From Chloroflexota bacterium (GTDB taxonomy: Bacteria > Chloroflexota > Anaerolineae > Anaerolineales > Anaerolineaceae): a stretch of DNA of 64,000 nt. This document shows, one piece after another, positions 59,982-64,000 of this stretch. The stretch covers positions 310,001 through 374,000 of the forward strand of contig JAKAFP010000001.1 of the NCBI GenBank assembly GCA_021825925.1, in the 5' to 3' direction. The translations under genes were made by a program, and so were the position numbers. Below the pieces are notes generated by a model that saw only the letters and a list, made by a program, of their open reading frames with translations, ran no database searches and was not told the origin of the DNA. Positions within the stretch are counted from its first letter, which is position 1. Each line of letters starts with the position of its first letter.

Positions 59982-60206
59982 TTGGTTTTGGAGGTTGAAT
60001 TATTTGGCCAGTTACAACCACAGGTTCCCCGTTGTCAATCGGTACGATTTGACGAAGCGACCACTGTAGAAGAAGTGGCAGCGAGATTAGGAATTGATCT
60101 ACACTTTGTGGGTTTGATCATTCTTAATGGGAGTCAGTGTGAAGAGGATGAATTGATTACTACTGATGGACGATTGTGTTTTTTTCCATTTATGTCTGGT
60201 GGATGA
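59982..60206 (+). CDS. MoaD/ThiS-like small sulfur-carrier protein
   Basis: The 74-residue beta-grasp protein ends in Gly-Gly (FMSGG), the site that is thiocarboxylated to supply sulfur for pterin dithiolene formation. The start is TTG with AGAGGTGA just upstream. It is encoded directly after the AOR gene, a frequent arrangement, and probably serves cofactor synthesis for this enzyme. Confidence 0.87.
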   Translation: MVLEVELFGQLQPQVPRCQSVRFDEATTVEEVAARLGIDLHFVGLIILNGSQCEEDELITTDGRLCFFPFMSGG

Positions 60207-60705
60207 CCGAACATAGTAAAAAACGTCTATTTTTACAATTTTCTATAATTCCAGAATAATTGGTTGAAAATAATATTCAACTCTATTCCTCTTTTTATCT
60301 GTTAAGTGAAATTGAGTATCGCTTTGCCTAAACACCACACGAAATTGCTGATAAGGGGGCATATGGTAAAAAAAATCTGCTCATTGACCTTCGCCGCTTT
60401 GAGTTTAAGTCATTTTCATAGATAAATGAATTAATCAATCATTAATATCGCTCTAAAAAGACATTAACATCGAGTTAATCGTTTATTGGACATGCACTTG
60501 TATTATTGTGTATAATAATTAAATCATAGAGGATATTTATGACTTACTTGTTGGGGCATTATTACAATAGAGCATTAAGTAATAACTTATCCTGGTTGGG
60601 GATTGTGCGCCGAAATGTGTCTCGACAAAAACAATAAATAGGTGTGTAAATTTCAGTTAGGCCGATGCTTAGCTGATTTTTTTATATTTCACAAAGGAGA
60701 ATGAG
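60207..60705 (+). promoter_or_regulatory. 499-base intergenic region with weak operator and possible small ORF
   Basis: A candidate promoter reads TGGACA (60487-60492), 18-bp spacer, TATAAT (60511-60516). Four bases later AAATCAT-AGA (60521-60530) repeats the TCATAGAG core of operator sites A and B, but the other half-sites do not match. A 32-codon frame (60539-60637) with GAGG ahead of its ATG could be a small peptide; it resembles nothing I know. The rest holds nothing I can identify. Confidence 0.35.
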
Positions 60706-61809
60706 ATGCGCAGTAAAAAATTGTTCTACGTTCTATCGTTGATTGTCGTCATGGTTATGCTTTTGGCATCCTGCGGCAAGGCTGCAACAACCGGTGGTGG
60801 TACTGAACTGGAAAAAGCTGCCAAAGCTGAAGGAAATCTGACCGTTATTGCGCTGCCGCATGATTGGTGCAACTACGGTGAGGCCTTAACGGCATTCTCA
60901 ACAAAATACGGCATTACCATCAACGAACTCAATCCTGATGGCGGTTCCGCGGATGAAATTCAAGCCATTGTTGCCAACAAAGACAACAAGGGTCCGCAGG
61001 CTCCGGATGTGATTGACGTGGGATACGGTTTTGGACCTCAACTGATTGCCGATAAACTTGTCCAACCTTACAAAGTGGCCACCTGGGATTCAATTCCTGC
61101 TGATTCTAAAGATCCCGATGGATACTGGTATGGCGACTACTATGGTGTATTAGCCCTGGAAGTTAACAGCGACGTGGTCAAGAACGTTCCTACTGACTGG
61201 TCTGATCTGCTGAAACCCGAGTACAAAGGCCTCTTCGCCCTGGCTGGCGATCCTCGTGCTTCTGCCCAGGCTCAGATGTCCGTTTATGCCGCCGCTCTCT
61301 ACAACGGTGGTTCACTGGATGATGTTCAACCTGGCCTCAATTTCTTCAAACAGGTTAACGATGCCGGGAACTTTGTTCCCGTGATCGCGAAACAGGCCAC
61401 TGTTGCCAAGGGTGAAACCCCCATCATCTTGCGCTGGGACTACAGCGCCCTCGCTGACAAGGATACCTTGGCTGGAAACCCGAACATCGCCGTGGTTTAT
61501 CCCAAGAGTGGAACCATTGCCGGTATCTACATCCAGGCCATTTCTGCTTACGCACCCCATCCCAACGCCGCAAAATTGTGGATGGAATTTTTGTACAGTG
61601 ACGAAGGTCAGAATATCTGGCTCAAGGGCTACTGCCACCCGATCCGCTATGCTGACATGCAAAAACGTGGTGTGATCCCTGCTGATATCGCAGCAAAACT
61701 CCCGACATTTGACGGTCCGGTTGCATTCCCCAGCATTGACCAGATCAACGCTGCCAAGCAGGTCATTGGTGACCAATGGATGTCTGTCGTTGGTGCAGAT
61801 GTTAAGTAA
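60706..61809 (+). CDS. ABC transporter substrate-binding lipoprotein (iron/polyamine/phosphonate type)
   Basis: The 367-residue lipoprotein has its lipobox at Cys23 (LLASC) and a type-2 binding fold: EGNLTVIALPHDWCNYGE, EIQAIVANKDNKGPQAPDVIDVG, GYWYGDYYGVLALEVN and DWSDLLKPEYKG. This is the AfuA/PotD-like group that works with two short permeases and one ATPase, as encoded next. AAGGAG precedes the ATG. The ligand could be ferric iron, a polyamine, thiamine or an organic phosphonate; none of the residues decides it. Confidence 0.88.
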   Translation: MRSKKLFYVLSLIVVMVMLLASCGKAATTGGGTELEKAAKAEGNLTVIALPHDWCNYGEALTAFSTKYGITINELNPDGGSADEIQAIVANKDNKGPQAPDVIDVGYGFGPQLIADKLVQPYKVATWDSIPADSKDPDGYWYGDYYGVLALEVNSDVVKNVPTDWSDLLKPEYKGLFALAGDPRASAQAQMSVYAAALYNGGSLDDVQPGLNFFKQVNDAGNFVPVIAKQATVAKGETPIILRWDYSALADKDTLAGNPNIAVVYPKSGTIAGIYIQAISAYAPHPNAAKLWMEFLYSDEGQNIWLKGYCHPIRYADMQKRGVIPADIAAKLPTFDGPVAFPSIDQINAAKQVIGDQWMSVVGADVK

Positions 61810-62710
61810 ACAAACCTCAACTCAAATCGAAAAACGGGACGCGCCAAAAGCGCGTCCCGCACCATTGCAGTGGCGCAAATGGCTCGGGGTTGTGCCTTTT
61901 TTCATTTTTGCATTTCTTTTTATCCTGTTGCCGTCAGTTACCTTGCTCATTGGTGCTTTTCGAGATAATGCTGGCAAGCTGACATTAATGAATTTTGTCA
62001 GTTTAATGGATCCTTCCATCGTGAATGCCTATTGGGTCACCATAAAGATCAGCCTGGCTACCGCGGTTGGTGGTGGTCTACTGGGTTTCTTGATGGCTTA
62101 TGCCATCACCGTTGGAAAGCTTCCTCGTTCGGTCCGCACTAGTTTGCTCACTTTTTCAGGTGTTGCTTCCAACTTTGCCGGCGTTCCGCTGGCTTTTGCT
62201 TTTATCGCAACCCTCGGGCGCACCGGTCTGGTGACTTTATTATTGAAGAATATTTTCGGGTTAAATCTCTATGACCAGGGATTCAGCCTGTACAGCTTTT
62301 GGGGTCTTTCGCTGACCTATATGTTCTTCCAGTTCCCTTTAATGGTGCTGGTGATCACCCCCGCACTGGATGGTCTTAAAAAAGAATGGAGCGAAGCGGC
62401 AGAAAATCTTGGCGCTTCTCACAGTCTCTATTGGCGTAAAGTTGCGCTGCCCATCTTGATGCCCTCGATTTTGGGCTCCATGATCCTGTTGTTTGGCAAC
62501 TCATTTGGTGCTTATGCCACGGCCTACTCACTGACTGGAGGTTTCATCAACCTGATCACGATCGTGATCGGCTCCCAGATCAAGGGTGATATTTATTACA
62601 ATCCCGGCCTGGGATATGCGCTGGCTGTTGGCATGATCTTCGTCATGGCCGTCATGATGTCCATCTATTACGCGTTGCGGCGCAGAAGTGAAAGGTGGCT
62701 GCGTAAATGA
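61799..62710 (+). CDS. ABC transporter permease (PotB/AfuB type)
   Basis: The 303-residue permease has about six helices and the EAA motif EWSEAAENLGASHSLYWRKV. The ATG at 61799 overlaps the upstream gene by 11 bases and has only a weak ribosome site. A strong hairpin lies inside codons 13-21 (61835-61859). An alternative start downstream of the hairpin would shorten the cytoplasmic tail by ~25 residues but also lacks a good ribosome site. Confidence 0.88.
   Translation: MLSKQTSTQIEKRDAPKARPAPLQWRKWLGVVPFFIFAFLFILLPSVTLLIGAFRDNAGKLTLMNFVSLMDPSIVNAYWVTIKISLATAVGGGLLGFLMAYAITVGKLPRSVRTSLLTFSGVASNFAGVPLAFAFIATLGRTGLVTLLLKNIFGLNLYDQGFSLYSFWGLSLTYMFFQFPLMVLVITPALDGLKKEWSEAAENLGASHSLYWRKVALPILMPSILGSMILLFGNSFGAYATAYSLTGGFINLITIVIGSQIKGDIYYNPGLGYALAVGMIFVMAVMMSIYYALRRRSERWLRK
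61835..61859. terminator. Hairpin after the binding-protein gene, overlapping the permease start
   Basis: CGGGACGCGC (61835-61844) and GCGCGTCCCG (61850-61859) form a perfect 10-bp GC-rich stem, 26 bases after the binding-protein stop. No T-tract follows. Confidence 0.65.
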
Positions 62711-63504
62711 AACGAAAACCATTCTGGTCTTGGGTTTGGATTATTCTCGGCGTCATTTATTTTGTGCTGCCGTTGTACTCAACTTTCGATTTTTCTTTGC
62801 GTGCCCAGAAGGGCATCCTTTCATTTCTGGCTTATCAAAATGTGTTCAAGGATCCGAATTTTTGGTCAACCATCAAATTTTCGTTGGTGATCGCGATCTT
62901 TACCATCATCGTCAGCATTCTGCTGGTGGTTCCCACCGCTTATTGGATTCGCCTTCGCTTGCCCCAACTGCGCGGGATGTTGGAATTCATTTCGATGCTG
63001 CCTTTTGTGGTGCCGGCCATCGTGTTGGTATTTGGCATGATCCGCGTTTTTAGCGGTGCACCTTTTCGCCTGACCAACACATATTTCGGCACGGATGCAT
63101 TGCTTGTGGCGGCTTATGTCGTGCTGGCTTTGCCTTATGTGTTCCGGTCCGTGGATACCGGTCTGGCCGCCATTGATGTGGTCTCATTAACTGAAGCGGC
63201 CCAAAGCCTGGGAGCAAGCTGGTCTACCATCATGTTCAAGATCATCTTCCCCAATTTGAAAGTGGCCATCATCAGCAGCGCCTTTTTAACCCTAGCTACT
63301 GTGATCGGCGAATATACGATTGCCAGCTTTATGGTTGGCATCAAGGCATTTGGCCCTTATATGTCGCTCATTGGACAGAACCGAACCTACGAATCGTCCT
63401 CCCTTGCCATTATCAGCTTTATGGTCACCTGGGGATTCATGGGTCTGATCCAGTTGTTCAACCGCGGTAAAGCGGATTCCGGTTCATTGGCCGGGGCTCG
63501 TTAA
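62707..63504 (+). CDS. ABC transporter permease (PotC/AfuB type)
   Basis: The 265-residue permease overlaps the previous gene by 4 bases (ATGA), so it is translationally coupled. The EAA loop is SLTEAAQSLGASWSTIMFKI. It has about six helices and forms a heterodimer with its neighbour. Confidence 0.9.
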   Translation: MKRKPFWSWVWIILGVIYFVLPLYSTFDFSLRAQKGILSFLAYQNVFKDPNFWSTIKFSLVIAIFTIIVSILLVVPTAYWIRLRLPQLRGMLEFISMLPFVVPAIVLVFGMIRVFSGAPFRLTNTYFGTDALLVAAYVVLALPYVFRSVDTGLAAIDVVSLTEAAQSLGASWSTIMFKIIFPNLKVAIISSAFLTLATVIGEYTIASFMVGIKAFGPYMSLIGQNRTYESSSLAIISFMVTWGFMGLIQLFNRGKADSGSLAGAR

Positions 63505-63538
63505 TCTCATCGAAAAATCGGAAATCATTAGGTGAATT

Positions 63539-64000
63539 ATGGCTTTTCTTTCGCTTTCTAATATCTCAAAAAAATTTGGCTCAACCCCCGCGGTTGAAGA
63601 TTTTAATCTTGAAGTTGAAAAGGGCGAGTTTGTCTCTTTTCTCGGACCCTCCGGCTGCGGCAAAACCACGACCCTGCGTATGATCGCTGGTTTTGAAATG
63701 CCGACCACCGGCTCCATTACTCTGGATGGGGAAGACATTACCTACAAGTCACCCAACCAGCGCAATGTGGGGATGGTGTTTCAATCTTATGCACTTTTTC
63801 CGAATCTGACCATCGGGCAGAATATCGGCTTTGGGCTGCAGGTGCGCAAAGTGCCTGAAGTAGAGATCAAGAAAAAAGTGGATGAGATGCTCAATCTTGT
63901 TCACCTTGAAAAACATATCAATAAATATCCCTACCAGCTTTCAGGCGGTCAGCAGCAGCGTATCGCACTGGCCCGGGCCTTGGCCATCAATCCGCGGGTG
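63539..64000 (+). CDS. ABC transporter ATP-binding protein (PotA/AfuC type), N-terminal part, cut by window end
   Basis: The frame from the ATG at 63539 (AGGTGA upstream) stays open to the window end, giving 154 residues. Walker A GPSGCGKTTT, the Q-loop VGMVFQSYALFPNLT and the signature LSGGQQQRIALARAL are intact, marking a PotA/AfuC/MalK-type ATPase. It completes the transporter begun at 60706. Confidence 0.93.
   Translation, partial: MAFLSLSNISKKFGSTPAVEDFNLEVEKGEFVSFLGPSGCGKTTTLRMIAGFEMPTTGSITLDGEDITYKSPNQRNVGMVFQSYALFPNLTIGQNIGFGLQVRKVPEVEIKKKVDEMLNLVHLEKHINKYPYQLSGGQQQRIALARALAINPRV

Noticed and set aside
1..64000. CRISPR arrays, tRNA/rRNA genes, insertion sequences, phage or plasmid functions
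   Set aside because: None could be recognised: no regularly spaced repeats, no cloverleaf with CCA-end pattern noticed, no transposase or integrase frames. Small RNAs could still be missed by eye.

Overview
The window looks like part of a chromosome from an anaerobic or facultative Chloroflexota bacterium of the Anaerolineae type. This is inferred from the substrate-binding lipoproteins, whose lipobox cysteine is followed by Ala/Thr/Glu/Pro-rich linkers typical of that group, and from the mix of sugar ABC transporters, a tungsten-type aldehyde oxidoreductase, a ferredoxin and CoA-transferase genes. GC content looks moderate. I see no rRNA, tRNA, CRISPR array, insertion sequence or phage gene. 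Almost the whole window is catabolic and transport gene clusters, each with its own regulator.

Region 1 (1-13.8 kb, all +) is a monosaccharide or polyol cluster. It holds the end of an L-fucose-isomerase-like gene, a ROK regulator, a D-tagatose/D-psicose 3-epimerase-like enzyme, a ribose-type ABC transporter with two permeases, three more xylose-isomerase-like TIM-barrel enzymes, a Gfo/Idh/MocA dehydrogenase, an aldo/keto reductase and a DUF1349-like protein. A GNAT gene broken by one in-frame TAG follows.

Region 2 (14.7-29.7 kb) is an alpha-glucoside cluster. It has two GH31 glycosidases, a one-domain GH15 enzyme, a family-1 (maltose-type) ABC importer, an MFS transporter, a ROK repressor, a GT39-like membrane glycosyltransferase and mannose-6-phosphate isomerase. 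Three copies of a 25-bp operator-like sequence tie the repressor gene, the transporter operon and the glycosyltransferase gene together.

Region 3 (29.9-43.4 kb) handles acids. It has a nitroreductase/unknown/CoA-transferase/ferredoxin operon, split class I fumarase plus malic enzyme plus an esterase, two IclR regulators, a malate/lactate-type dehydrogenase, and a cupin/U32-like/creatininase/AEC-transporter operon. Region 4 (43.6-49.4 kb) is a complete branched-chain-amino-acid-type (Liv) transporter and a LysR regulator. Region 5 (49.4-55.2 kb) is a second ribose-type ABC transporter flanked by two paralogous esterases. Region 6 (55.2-64 kb) has a methyl-accepting chemotaxis protein, an aldehyde ferredoxin oxidoreductase with its own MoaD-like protein, and an iron/polyamine-type ABC transporter that runs off the window.

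The most interesting signal is regulatory. A three-part operator (three 7-bp half-sites in alternating orientation, 3-bp spacers, hence a 10-bp period) lies 4-5 bases downstream of a good -10 box in front of five transcription units: the nitroreductase/CoA-transferase operon, the Ldh-type dehydrogenase, the cupin/creatininase operon, the chemotaxis receptor and the aldehyde oxidoreductase. A sixth copy sits in front of an esterase. This suggests one regulon spread over 25 kb, probably run by the IclR-family protein at 33228, linking sensing, uptake and breakdown of one unidentified carboxylate, aldehyde or ester. A second recurring pattern is that every complete substrate-binding-protein gene is followed within 20-40 bases by a strong hairpin.
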